Shown here in pieces: positions 48,009 to 58,110 of a stretch of DNA of 64,000 bases. Each line of letters opens with the position of its first letter. Within the stretch, counting starts at the first letter, position 1. Made by a program: the position numbers and the translations under genes. The notes below the pieces were generated by a model. It ran no database searches and was not told where the DNA came from. It worked only from the letters and a program-made list of their open reading frames with translations. The stretch is from positions 1-64,000 of the forward strand of contig JAQFWX010000060.1 of assembly GCA_027605045.1 (NCBI GenBank). The letters run 5' to 3'. This stretch comes from Phallus indusiatus. Lineage: Eukaryota > Basidiomycota > Agaricomycetes > Phallales > Phallaceae.

Positions 48009-48877
48009 ATGCCTCGCCAAGATGGCCGTTCTCCGATCCAACTGAGGCCCATCGGAGTGGGATTGGAGACTTTGGATCGTTCTGATGGATCCGGTTCTTT
48101 TAGTTTTGGAGATACGAAAGCCTTGGCTTCTGTGTCGGGTCCCATCCAGGCTCGGCTAGCTGTTGAGCTGCCCTCAAAAGCGTATTTCGAAGTCATAGTT
48201 CGTTCTTTAATTGGTGTTGCAGGTTGTTATTGATGTTACTTCGCTATATTTGCTTGACATATCTTTTTAAAGGCACCGAGGCAAAGTCGCTAGCTACGAC
48301 CTTGCGTTCATTACTCTCACCCTCAATAAACCTCACGCAAAACCCAAGGACATCAATCCAACTCGTCGTCCAGTCACTTGCATCTATCAAGCTACAAGAT
48401 CCTTCATTACATGCAGCACTGATAAATGCATCGACTGTTGCCCTTCTTCGCACTTCTTCCTTTCCTATGATTGGTGTTGTCTGCGCCGCTGCAGTTGGTC
48501 GTATGAAGCAAATATCACAAGATAGTAGCGTCAGCAACGAAGAAAGACTGATTCTCGACCCAACTGCATGCGAGATAGAGCAATGCGATGTATTTGGTTG
48601 TGTTGCTGTAATGTTTCACGGCGCAGATGAAGACGGCGAAACGGTCTGGTCCTCTTTACAAGGTTCTCGTCTACAGACAGACTATGATTCCCTTTTGAGA
48701 TTGGCAAAACTTGGTGCACAGCAGGTTTATCTCGCAATTAGAGGCAAGTTCGACGAAGAACTGGGTCAAATAACGGCAGATCATGAATCTCTTTTATCTA
48801 AAAGGTTCACCCGACCTCGAGGTACTCGGTTGGCGGTAGGGACTGAAGAAGATTCCATGGTTACAGCGGACGGATAA
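48009..48877 (+). CDS. RRP46: Exosome complex component RRP46 (RNase PH-fold subunit)
   Basis: A ring subunit of the RNA exosome, a non-catalytic RNase PH-like protein in 3'-5' RNA decay and rRNA processing. The N-terminus has LRPIGVGLETLDRSDGSGSF, then FGDTKALASVSGP and VELPSKAYFEVIVRSL. After a single intron inside AG|TEAKS come LLSPSINLTQNPRTSIQLVV, HAALINASTVALL and MIGVVCAAAVGR, followed by ILDPTACEIEQC. The C-terminal part is family-like but divergent (EDSMVTADG end). Same strand as TTI1, 160 bp downstream. It is the last host gene before the transposon-rich region. Confidence 0.9.
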
Positions 48878-49419
48878 GCAGAGAATTCAAAAGGTGCCCC
48901 CCAAGTGTAACTCATATGTTAATACTAATAATATATATACTCAGACACTTGACATCTATGAATACTACCCATTTGCGTTGTTTGCAGTTGTTTGCCTGCA
49001 TCCATTATTACATCACAAAAAAACGATTCTTTCTGGTTATGTAGTCATGCGGGGACCTTGGGAATTTAATGTGTGAGCCCCAGTGAGAACTTGTTATGTT
49101 CCCACCATTCACTATATGGCAGTATTGTCCCGTTCTGGCTGAACCTGGAAGAACCAGAAACCCATTCTAAAAAAATATGCTCCCTTATGGTTGACACAAG
49201 TTAGATCCACATACAGTGGCATACAAAAAGAATGCACAGCCACTTATTTTCAACTATGATGCTCTAATATTAAAATACTTATAATGAAAGTTGTAGAGAG
49301 AGTTTTCTAGCTTATTTTGAGTATATAAACCTATGCCTGATTTTTGAGTTTGAGAAAAATAATTGAGTTTTTATGAGAATCATTTACCTAAAATTTTTCA
49401 AAAGTGTTTTTTTTACTAG
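48878..49419. other. Spacer at the gene/transposon boundary
   Basis: No gene. TACAGTGGCATACAAAAAG at about 49214 resembles a Tc1/mariner terminus, but the other end is not seen. Confidence 0.35.
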
Positions 49420-49568
49420 TGTCATGTGCTGTGTGCAGTGCGTCTAGGCAGAAGTCCGGGTGGTCCAGACTATGGAACAGAAGGGACTTGGCTTCAGCTT
49501 ATGTGCTGCACCGACTCAAATGACTCTGGATATCCCTTAATTTCGGACTAGAAGTCTGAGATGGCCCG
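49420..49568 (-). repeat. LTR family B fragment (inverted)
   Basis: It begins TGTCATGTGCTG and is the inverted counterpart of the last part of the family B LTR at 49919-50537. It is truncated by the next LTR. Confidence 0.75.
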
Positions 49569-49577
49569 TGTTACGGT

Positions 49578-50553
49578 TGTCATGGTATGCTAGCGCCTCA
49601 TCCGATTATTTGATTTCTTTGATTTCTTTCAGTTTCATTTCGTATTACGATTTCCCTCATTTCCCATACTTTGCCATTTCCATTAGTTCCATCGATTTCT
49701 CGATTTCTCGATTTCTTTGTTTTCTTTCGATTTCTGTTTGTATCTCCTCGGATCCCATGGAGATCAGTCGGGCGCTTCATATCCTGTACTTATATGTGAT
49801 TTCCCTAGAGGGGGATACCTAAGCTTGTTCTCTTAGGTTTTCCCTCCTCTAGGTGAGTAGTTAGTCGTTGTCCCCCAATAGATCTTAGGTTTTCCCTCCT
49901 CTAGGTGTGTGCCCTGAGTGTCACGACCCTCGTGCCACCCAATCCTAATCCGGACCTCTCCGAGGTCCGGCGCCCAAACCCTGTCCATATTTAGTATATC
50001 TGCCATGTCCGAGCATCAGTACTTGTCCAACAGTGCGTAGTCCGTTATTCTGTTCATGTCCAGTACATCCGAGGTCCGGACTTCGTCCGGACTAGGACAT
50101 TTCCTTATGGGGACATTCTGTCCGGAGCATTAGAAATCAAGTGCCAGATATGTTTCTGGTGCTGTGCAACTAGTCTCCTTTTAGTTATATCTCCTTTAGT
50201 TCTAGTAGTCTAGCTTTTTGTATTTAAAGCCCCCAGACTTCGTCTGGGGCTCCCCAGTCTGAATATCAAGTCGTATTCAAGTCTATTTGGGTCTAGTTCC
50301 AGTTAACCTCTTTGTAATCAAATCTTCTCTTATCTATCTCGTCTAAAGTCCACTCCCAGTACTTGTCCGGACCTGCCCGGACTACGTCTGGGCTGTCTCG
50401 GACTTCTAGTCCGAAATTAAGGGATATTCAGGGTCGATTGAGTCGGTGCAGCACATAAGCTGAAGCCAAGTCCCTTCTGTTCCATAGTCCGGACTCCCTG
50501 GACTTCCGTCTAGATGCCTGGCACACAGCGCGTGACACTGAGTCACCCTAACA
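49578..50553 (+). mobile_element. Solo LTR, family A (copia-type), containing a nested LTR B
   Basis: Ends are TGTCATGG and CCTAACA, flanked by the perfect 5-bp TSD ACGGT (49573-49577 and 50554-50558). Without its nested LTR it is about 350 bp, like the copy at 57733. Confidence 0.88.
49919..50537 (+). mobile_element. Solo LTR, family B (619 bp)
   Basis: It runs TGTCACGACC...GCGTGACA inside the family A LTR. The TSD CTGAG is perfect (49914-49918; 50538-50542). Confidence 0.9.
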
Positions 50554-50577
50554 ACGGTATGCTAGCACCTTGCCTGA

Positions 50578-50841
50578 TGTAACGGTTCCGCTATGAGCAG
50601 CGGACTACTATTAACCATAGTACATATTCGTATATACATACAATTGCATGCAGACGATCGTCGCCTGCACAAGTACCTAGTATTATGTAATGTACATAGG
50701 CGCCGTCACACCAGTAAATACCGCGTAATGGTAAAGGTGCTGGCAGCCTTTCTTACCTGCACTTGCAAATATACAGCTTTATACTGTTTGTTGTGAGTCC
50801 GTAAGAACCGGGCTAATCGTAAACCGTAACGAAACGTTACA
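50578..50841. mobile_element. 264-bp solo LTR-like element
   Basis: Ends TGTAACG and CGTTACA; TSD CCTGA perfect (50573-50577; 50842-50846). No coding capacity. Confidence 0.8.
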
Positions 50842-50887
50842 CCTGATTATTCAATTTCTTTGATTTCTTTCGGTTTCATTTCATGTC

Positions 50888-51234
50888 TGTTAGGGCAACT
50901 CAGGGCACACACCTAGAGGAGGGAAAACCTAAGATCTATTGAGGGACAGTGACTAACTACTCACCTAGAGGAGGGAAAACCTAAGAGAACAAGCTTAGGC
51001 ACCCCCCTCTAGGGAAAACTAACAACAACTAGGAGTAATATAATGTATATTATGATGAGACAGAATGCACTAAGAGGTTCAAGGCTTCGGAAATATACTA
51101 CTGAATAAATAAGGAAAAAATAGTGTACCTAAGAGGTTCAAGGTGAAGCCTTGAACTCTTAGCAAGCACGTGACTAAGCTAAAACTATCTACGCAAGCAC
51201 CCACACTTAGTGTCGCTGACTCTACATTCGACAC
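50888..51234 (-). mobile_element. Probable 3' LTR of the copia element
   Basis: It runs TGTTAGGG...CATTCGACA on the plus strand. It abuts a purine-rich tract next to the stop codon of pol (51249), as expected for a polypurine tract and 3' LTR. Part of it equals the family A LTR. Confidence 0.65.
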
Positions 51235-51595
51235 TCCCACTCAGTGCACTAAGTCGCTGCTCCCCCTCCTAATTTGCTCCGGAACCTCTCAAATGTGTCG
51301 CGCGGCAGCTGTTTTGTGAATATATCGGCCAACATGTGCTTTGTTGACGCAAATCGGGTCTCAATCTCCCCCATCTCCACCTGCTCCCTGATGAAATGAT
51401 AACGGATGTCGATGTGCTTCGCTCGACTGTGTGTAATCGGATTTCATGCCAGCGCAATGCACCCTTGGTTGTCGATGTGTAGGATGGTTGCCTCTAGTTG
51501 AGGGTACCTGAAGTCGACTAAGAGGGTTCGTAACCAGATTGCCTCTTTGGTTGCTGTTGACGCGGCCATAAATTCGGCTTCAATGGTCGACAAAG

Positions 51596-51939
51596 TGTTA
51601 GGGCGACTCAGGGCACACACCTAGAGGAGGGAAAACCTAAGATCTATTGGGGGGCAGCGACTAACTACTCACCTAGAGGAGGGAAAACCTAAGAGAACAA
51701 GCTTAGGTATCCCCCTCTAGGGAAAACGCATATAAGTACAGAGTATGAGGTGCCCGACTGATCCCCATGGGATCCGAGGAGATACAAACAGAAGTCGGAG
51801 CAGATCGAAGAAATCGAGAAATCGATGAAAATAGTGGAAACGGCAAAATATGGGAAATGAAGGAAATCGAAGTGCGAAATGAAATCGAAAGAAATCGAAA
51901 AGATCGAATAATCGGGCGAGGCACTAGCGTACCATAACA
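51596..51939 (-). mobile_element. Solo LTR, family A (344 bp), in the RNase H region
   Basis: TGTTAGGGCGACTC...ACCATAACA on the plus strand. The flanks CAAAG and CCAAG are a 4/5 match, so it is an older insertion. It splits the codons of QPTVA|LSTIEAEF. Confidence 0.85.
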
Positions 51940-52324
51940 CCAAGCTACCGTTGGTTGTTTCTTGGATGACCAACAAATGACACCGCCTGCTACATCGAAA
52001 ACGAACCCGCCAATCGAATGGCGGTTGTCCGGATCTTGAGCCCAATCCGAGTCACTCCACCCAATAATGTCAACTGCACGTTCGGCATTCGCTCCAAAGG
52101 TCAGTCTGAATTCGGCGGTTCCTTTCAGATATCTTAAAATTCATTTTGCAGCTTCCAGGTGTTCTTTTCCAGGGTTGCCGCCAAACTGGGAAATCAGCCC
52201 AACTGCAAACTGGATGTCGGGTCGAGTTTGCGTTGTGAAAAGTAACAATCCGACCAATTCAAGGTACTTTACACCATTGGCATAATCAAGGTAAGCCTTG
52301 CACTCTTCTTCTGATGACGGACAT

Positions 52325-53102
52325 CACTGGAGACATTGTAGGGTTTGACCAAAAAAAAGATCCTAAGAAAATTATAGTTCGAGGTATAGGCATATGACAA
52401 TTCACTAAGTTGTAATATTATTTATAACTAATACTCAGATTAAGGGATTCTGACTTGAAAAATTATCAGTATGTTGCTATTTTTATCTTAGTTAAATTAT
52501 GTAAGAATTTTTACTTATATAACACTATCAATCACTTTTTCTATTCAATCAAACAGTATACAAAGTAAAATATATATTATTATTAACCATAGCAGATGAG
52601 GGTGTGGAAAATATTGAGTTTCTATGTAATTAAAACTTGAAGTCACAGTATGTGACATTAGAGTTTTCTCAAGATTTTCCAGAAATCCCTGTATTATTAA
52701 GGTTTTCCCAGGAAAACTCTGATATTACACAGTGTAATCTCATGCTTAAAATTAAGGTTTTTTCATGCATCTAAATTATAATAGAAATATATTTTGACAA
52801 TAAATATAAAAAAGATTTTTAGAACATTCTTCAATATGGATGATGATAATGTAAGTTTCATTCTATTCATTATTTTATTGAATGGATAACATTAGTCGTA
52901 GGCTTATATGATAAAGAATTATTACATAATTTGGCCAAGATAATTATAGTAGTATACTGACAATTTTGCAAGCCAGAAACCCTTGAGCTGAGTATTAGTT
53001 ATAATATGGTTTTGCAATTTGGTAAATTGTCAATAGCCTATGCCTCGAGCCATGATTTTCTTAGGATCCTTTTTTTGGCTAAACCCTACAATGTCTCCAG
53101 TG
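52325..53102. mobile_element. CACTA-type (CMC) non-autonomous element, 778 bp
   Basis: Terminal inverted repeats start CACTGGAGACATTGTAGGG and extend for roughly 110 bp with few mismatches. They are flanked by the 3-bp TSD CAT (52322-52324; 53103-53105). CACT ends and a 3-bp TSD are diagnostic of CMC elements. No transposase inside. Confidence 0.85.
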
Positions 53103-53612
53103 CATTGAGCTTGGGACAGGTTATGCTTTACTGCTAGTGGTGTGCTAACAGGGTTGCAGTCGAGCATGCCAAAGCGGTCGAGAATTTTGCAGATGTAGGC
53201 CGTTTGATTTAGAGAAATGGTGCATTTTTCTCTGTCTCTTTTGACCTGAATTCCCAATATATATTTTAGCTCTCCCATGTCCATAATTTCAAGGTGCACG
53301 TGCAAGTTCGCCTTGAATTGTTTGATCGTCAACACGGATTTCCCGGCAACCGCCATGTCATTGACATAGACTAGGACTATTAGATCAATGCCATCCTTCC
53401 CTTTCTTCCTCAAAATGTATAGGCAGTCATCAGCGGCGCTTTTTTCAAAACCAAGCTCTCGGAGAATTCCATCGAGCTTCTGCTTCCATTGTCGTCCAGC
53501 TTGCTTTAAGCCATACAATGCCTTTTTGAGCCGCCTTCTTTTCCTTCCTCCTTCACACCCTCAGGTACGTTCATATAAATTTCCTCGTCTAGTTCACCTT
53601 GAAGATAGGCAC

Positions 53613-54008
53613 TGTTAAGGCTACTCAGCTCACACTAGAGGGAGGGGATCCTAAGATAATATATTGGAAGGGAAACTAACTACTCACCTAGAGGGAGGGG
53701 ATCCTAAGAGAACAAGCTTAAGGACCCTCACTCTAGGTACAGCTACTATATACATAAAACGACGACGCGGCGTACGGCCCTGACACAGCTAAGTGCCAGG
53801 CGCCCAAGCCGAACCTAAGCGACGTGATGTCACGGGCATCACGCTGGGTACGAGCGCGCGACGCGCGCGAGTAGAGAAAGTGAAATAGAGACAGAACAAG
53901 GAAACGGAGAGTGAAAGTAAAATATGGAAATGATAAATAAAATAGAAACGAAATGATGCCGATGATAATAAATAAGAAAATGAGAGACGGCGGTAGCGTA
54001 CCCTGACA
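53613..54008 (-). mobile_element. Solo LTR, family C (396 bp)
   Basis: TGTTAAGGCTACTC...CCCTGACA with the perfect TSD GGCAC (53608-53612; 54009-54013). It lies in the RT coding region after VDVVSA. Confidence 0.9.
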
Positions 54009-54174
54009 GGCACTGACAACATCCACTTGGTGCAGCTCCAGATCTTCATGCGCTACAATTGACAATAAGATGCGAAGGGTCGTGAACTTTGCAACAGAAG
54101 AAAATATTTCCGAAAAATCGACACCTGGCACTTGTGAGAAGCCCTTGGCAACAATTCTTGCCTTGCGTTTCATC

Positions 54175-54515
54175 TAAGGATCTCAATGGGTATGGCACTC
54201 GGATACGGGTACCCTATCCGTGGGTATTGACAGTTACAGATCTCATACCATACCTGAACAGATATTTTAAGCACCGGGTACCCTTATGCAGGTACCTGTG
54301 CGGGTATGGGTATTACCCGCGGGTTTGGCTTAGTTTACTATATAATTATTGTGTATATACAAACGGGTACCCTTAAAATTGCACATTTTCAGAGTCATAC
54401 CCATACGGGTAAATAAGCGCCGGGTACCTGTACCCACGGGTAGCAATATCCACGGGTGGGGGTATGGGTATCCGAGGGTATTACCCACAATACCCATTAC
54501 CCGTTGAGACCCTTA
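54175..54515. mobile_element. hAT-type MITE, copy 1 (341 bp)
   Basis: Ends TAAGGATCTCAATGGG and CCCGTTGAGACCCTTA. The 8-bp TSD is GTTTCATC/GTTTCGTC (one mismatch). The body is filled with short GGGTACC/ACCCGC-type palindromes. Confidence 0.82.
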
Positions 54516-55310
54516 GTTTCGTCACATCGCCATCACCGTTTCTCTTGGTTTTAAAGACTATGTGACTGCCTACAGCCTTTTGTCCTTCCTGGATCTTTTT
54601 AACCCACTTGAAAGTTCCCGTTGCCTGCAACATCTTGTACTCCACCTCGATCGCCTTCTCCCACTGCTTCGACTCAAGTGACAGGGTCGCTTCTCGGTAG
54701 GTTTCAGGGTCACCCTCGACTGTGAGATAGGCATGATATTGATCAGGTGTTTCTTCAGATGCTACATCAACTTCTTTCTCAGTTGCGGCCACACCCAGTG
54801 GTGCCGGTAGTTTTCTTATTCTCTGAGGAATGATCTCGTGGTGGCAGATTCGCCCACTTGCTCCCACACGGTTGGTTGACCTTCTCCACCAGTGCTGCCT
54901 CATTTTGCTTCTCGGCATGCTCCTCCACAGGTGGTTCCACAGGATCACTACCAGCTTCTTCAGCCATATCCCCACCATTCCCTTCGTCAGCATTGTCGCC
55001 AGCATCTTCTTCCGGGAACAGTGCATCCAGTTCAGCTCGGGTCAGCGGCCTACCCCTCATCTCGATGATGGCCAAGTCAGCAGGGCTGTCGTCTTCCACG
55101 AAAATGACGTCACGGGCTGTGATGATATCATGGTTGTCTTCTCCCACCACTTCAAACCTGTAACCCTTCGTTTCATTGGCTCACCAACCAAGCAGCCGGC
55201 ACTTGGTAGAGGTAGGCTCTAGTTTTCCACTGCAAAGTTTCTTAGGAATATTGACATATGCAACAGAACCAAACATCTGGATATGCAAAATGTCGGGCTT
55301 CCGGCCATAC

Positions 55311-55391
55311 TGTTAGGGTGACTCAGGACACACACCTAGAGGAGGGAAAACCTAAGATCTATTGAGGGGCAGCGACTAACTACTCACCTAG
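55311..55391 (-). repeat. LTR family A fragment
   Basis: TGTTAGGGTGACTCAGG...CACCTAG. It is cut by the CACTA-type element that follows, and its other half is missing. Confidence 0.8.
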
Positions 55392-55789
55392 CACTGGAGA
55401 CATAGGAAAGTTTGCTTGACATGCAAACCATCAAGCAAACTCCAAGCAGAGACCCAGTTTGCTTAAAGTTTTCTGGATAGATCAAACTTTGTAGAAATCT
55501 TGGGTTTGATAGAAGTTTGCTTGACTGAGCATCCTCTGAATAGATTTTGATGTAAATTGTGTGGAAACCTTGAGCAGATTGTTTGTTCAGCATCTGCATA
55601 ACATCCACATGACATTTGATTAAAGTTTGTCAAAAAATTTGTATAAAATCTACTTACACAAGTAAACTCTAATCAAATTGAGAGTTTGTACAAAGTTTGA
55701 AATAGTGGGAAACTCCAAACAAACTTGGTCTCTGTTCAAGGTCTGCTTGATGGTTTGCAGGTTGAGCAAACCTTCCTATGTCTCCAGTG
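55392..55789. mobile_element. CACTA-type non-autonomous element, second family (398 bp)
   Basis: Inverted ends CACTGGAGACATAGGAA; the TIR similarity runs for about 80 bp. Its right end is followed at once by a second CACTGG end, so no TSD can be read. Confidence 0.75.
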
Positions 55790-56372
55790 CACTGGAGGCA
55801 TGAGGAAATTTGCTTGATGTGCAAACCATCAAGCAAATCCCAAGCTGAGGCCCAGTTTGCACAAAGTTTTCTTGACACATCAAACTTTGTGTAAACATGA
55901 GATTTGTTACAAGTTTCCTTAGCCAAGCTAACAATGGACAAATTTCATGCAAATTGAATGGTAAACTTTGAGGGAGATTCTGACTTTGTACAAAGTTTAC
56001 ATGTATAAGCAAATTCTGGGGAAATTAAATGTCTGCTTAATATTTGCAGGACCATTCAAACTTTGAGGGAATAGGGTGCAAATTTTATTGCAAACTGTTG
56101 AATTGCTCAAAATTTGCACAATAGAAAAACTTGATACAAATGAAGGTTTGCAGATCCTGCAAACTAACAGGGGATGACAAAGGAGAAATGAAATCTACAA
56201 TGAGTTTGCAGGGCTCAATCAAACACTATGTAAATTGAGAGTTTGTTCCTAAGTTTGATGATGCATGCAAATGACTGGTAGATATAGGGTTTGGACAAGG
56301 TTTGGGTATAGGGGTAAACTATGAACATATACAGGGTTTGCCAGGGTGGGATAAGAGGTGAAAGCACACATT
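55790..56372. mobile_element. Related CACTA-type element, left end only
   Basis: It starts CACTGGAGGCATGAGG and parallels the left end of the preceding element for over 80 bp. No right terminus is found before the satellite, so it is truncated or the satellite lies inside it. Confidence 0.55.
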
Positions 56373-57571
56373 GTAACAACATAGGAGCGTAACAGTGTAA
56401 CAGCGTAGGAGTGTAAGAGCGTAGGAACGTAACAGCATAAGAGCGGAACAGTGTAGGAGTGTAACAGCATAGGAGCGCAACAGTGTAAGAGTGTAGGAGC
56501 GTAGGAGTGTAACAGTGTAAGAGCGTAGGAGCTTAGGAGCGTAACAATGTAACAGTGAAGGAGCGTAGGAGCATAACAGCATAGGAGTGTAACAGTGTAA
56601 GAGTGTAGGAGTGTAACAGTGTAGGAGCATAGGAGTGTAACAGTGTAAGAGTGTAGGAGTGTAAGAGTGTAGGAGTGTAAGAGTGTAGGAGTGTAACAGT
56701 GTAAGAGTGTAACAGTGTAAGAGTGTAACAGCGTAGGAGTGCAGGAGTGTAACAGTGTAAAAGTGTAGGAGCATAACAGCGTAACAGTGTAGGAGCATAA
56801 CAGCGTAACAGTGTAGGAGCATAACAGCGTAACAACGTAACAGTGTAAAAGCATAGGAGTGTAACAGCGTAGGAGTGTAACAGTGTAAAAGCATAACAGC
56901 ATAACAGTGTAGGAGCATAACAGCGTAAAAGTGTAGGAGTGTAACAGTGTAAGAGCGTAGGAGCGTAGAAGCGTAGGAGTGTAAGAGTGTAGGAGTGTAA
57001 CAGCGTAACAGTGTAGGAGTGTAACAGTGTAGGAGTGTAACAGCGTAACAGTGTAGGAGTGTAACAGCGTAGGAGTGTAACAGCGTAGGAGCGTAACAGT
57101 GTAAGAGCGTAACAGTGTAGGAGCATAACAGCATAACAGCGTAACAGTGTAAAAGCGTAGGAGCATAACAGTGTAAGATACTAAGAGCATAGGAGCGTAG
57201 GAGCATAACAGTGTAAGAGCGTGACAGTGTAAGAGCATAACAGCGTATCAGTGTAAGAGTGTAGGAGTGTAGGAGTGTAAGAGTGTAGGAGCGAAACAGC
57301 GTAACAGTGTAGGAGTGTAAGAGTGTAAGAGTGTAAGAGTGTAAGAGTGTAGGAACGTAAGAGTGTAAGAGCGTAGGAACATAAGAGTGTAGGAGTGTAA
57401 CAGTGTAACAGCGTAGGAGTGTAACAGTGTAACAGCATAGGAACATAGGAGCGTAACAGTGTAAGTGTGTAGGAGCATAGGAGTGTAACAGCATAGGAGT
57501 GCAACAGTGTAAGAGCGTAGGAGTGTAACAGTGTAAGAGCGTAGGAGCGTAGGAGCGGAACAGTGTAAGAG
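56373..57571 (-). repeat. 8-bp satellite array, left (about 150 units)
   Basis: A tandem array of an 8-mer GTA(A/G)(C/G)AG(T/C), chiefly GTAACAGT, GTAAGAGT and GTAGGAGT with point variants. On the minus strand all three frames are free of stops and give cyclic forms of an 8-residue repeat (TPTLLHSY). Long ORFs of up to 452 codons here are products of the repeat, not genes. Confidence 0.95.
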
Positions 57572-58110
57572 TGTCACACCTGGCATGCCCTGTAACCTTT
57601 CCCGGTCTCTTACATAAGCCACACGACAGGATCCTGGAGTTTTCCCTAAGTATGCACCATGTACTTATCCATTTCACATCAGTACTTCCCGGACTTTATG
57701 CACAGCCCCCCAATCCGGTCATACTTAACATCTGTCACGGTACGCTAGCGCCTCTTCCGATTATTCGATTTCTTCGATTTCTTTCGGTTTCATTTCGTAT
57801 TACGATTTCTTTCATTTCCCGTACTTTGCCGTTTCCATTAGTTCCCTCGTTTTCTCGATTTCTCGATCTCTTCGATTTCTTTCGATTTCTGTTTGTATCT
57901 CCTCGGATCCCATGGAGATCAGTTGGGCGCCTCACATTCAGTACTTATATGCGTTTTCCCTAGAGGGGGATACCTAAGCTTGTTCTCTTAGGTTTTCCCT
58001 CCTCTAGGTGAGTAGTTAGTCGTTGTCCCTCAATAGATCTTAGGTTTTCCCTCCTCTAGGTGTGTGCCCTGAGTCGTTCTAACAACATCGGACTTGTGCG
58101 TACTAGTTAT
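57572..58110 (+). repeat. LTR family D related fragment, interrupted
   Basis: TGTCACACCTGGCATGCC...GTACTAGTTAT matches the left part of the family D LTR at 59065, with an internal deletion. It is split by a family A LTR. Confidence 0.7.
57733..58084 (+). mobile_element. Solo LTR, family A (352 bp)
   Basis: TGTCACGGTACGC...TTCTAACA with the perfect TSD ACATC (57728-57732; 58085-58089). Confidence 0.9.

Larger units (their letters stand above)
49569..50887 (+). mobile_element. LTR family A copy, truncated, host of nested insertions
   Basis: The LTR starts TGTTACGGTATGC and is split by another family A LTR at 49578 and by a 264-bp element at 50578. Its remainder (TTATTCAATTTCTTTG) ends at about 50887 against an inverted LTR. 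Confidence 0.75.
51249..55310 (-). pseudogene. Copia (Ty1-type) pol remnant: end of integrase, RT, RNase H
   Basis: On the minus strand from 55310 come YGRKPDILHIQMFGSVAYVN (integrase C-part) and an acidic linker. RT follows: [36 protein letters not shown] and GLKQAGRQWKQKLDGIL. The catalytic box reads YVNDM instead of YVDDM. RNase H and the typical end STKHMLADIFTKQLPRDTFE lead to the stop at 51249. In-frame TGA codons occur, for example after CRLLGW and in IALA*NPITHSRAKHID. Four foreign elements interrupt it (51596, 52325, 53613, 54175), and an LTR at 55311 cuts off its 5' part. It is not functional. Confidence 0.9.

Noticed and set aside
56373..57571. CRISPR-like or telomeric array
   Set aside because: The units are contiguous 8-mers with no spacers and do not resemble TTAGGG repeats; the organism is a eukaryote.
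56249..57677. ORFs of 107-452 codons with TPTLLHSY-type repeats, and the similar 125-codon ORF at 63570-63947
   Set aside because: They are created by the 8-bp satellite, which is stop-free in every frame of one strand. Equal openness of all frames shows no coding constraint.
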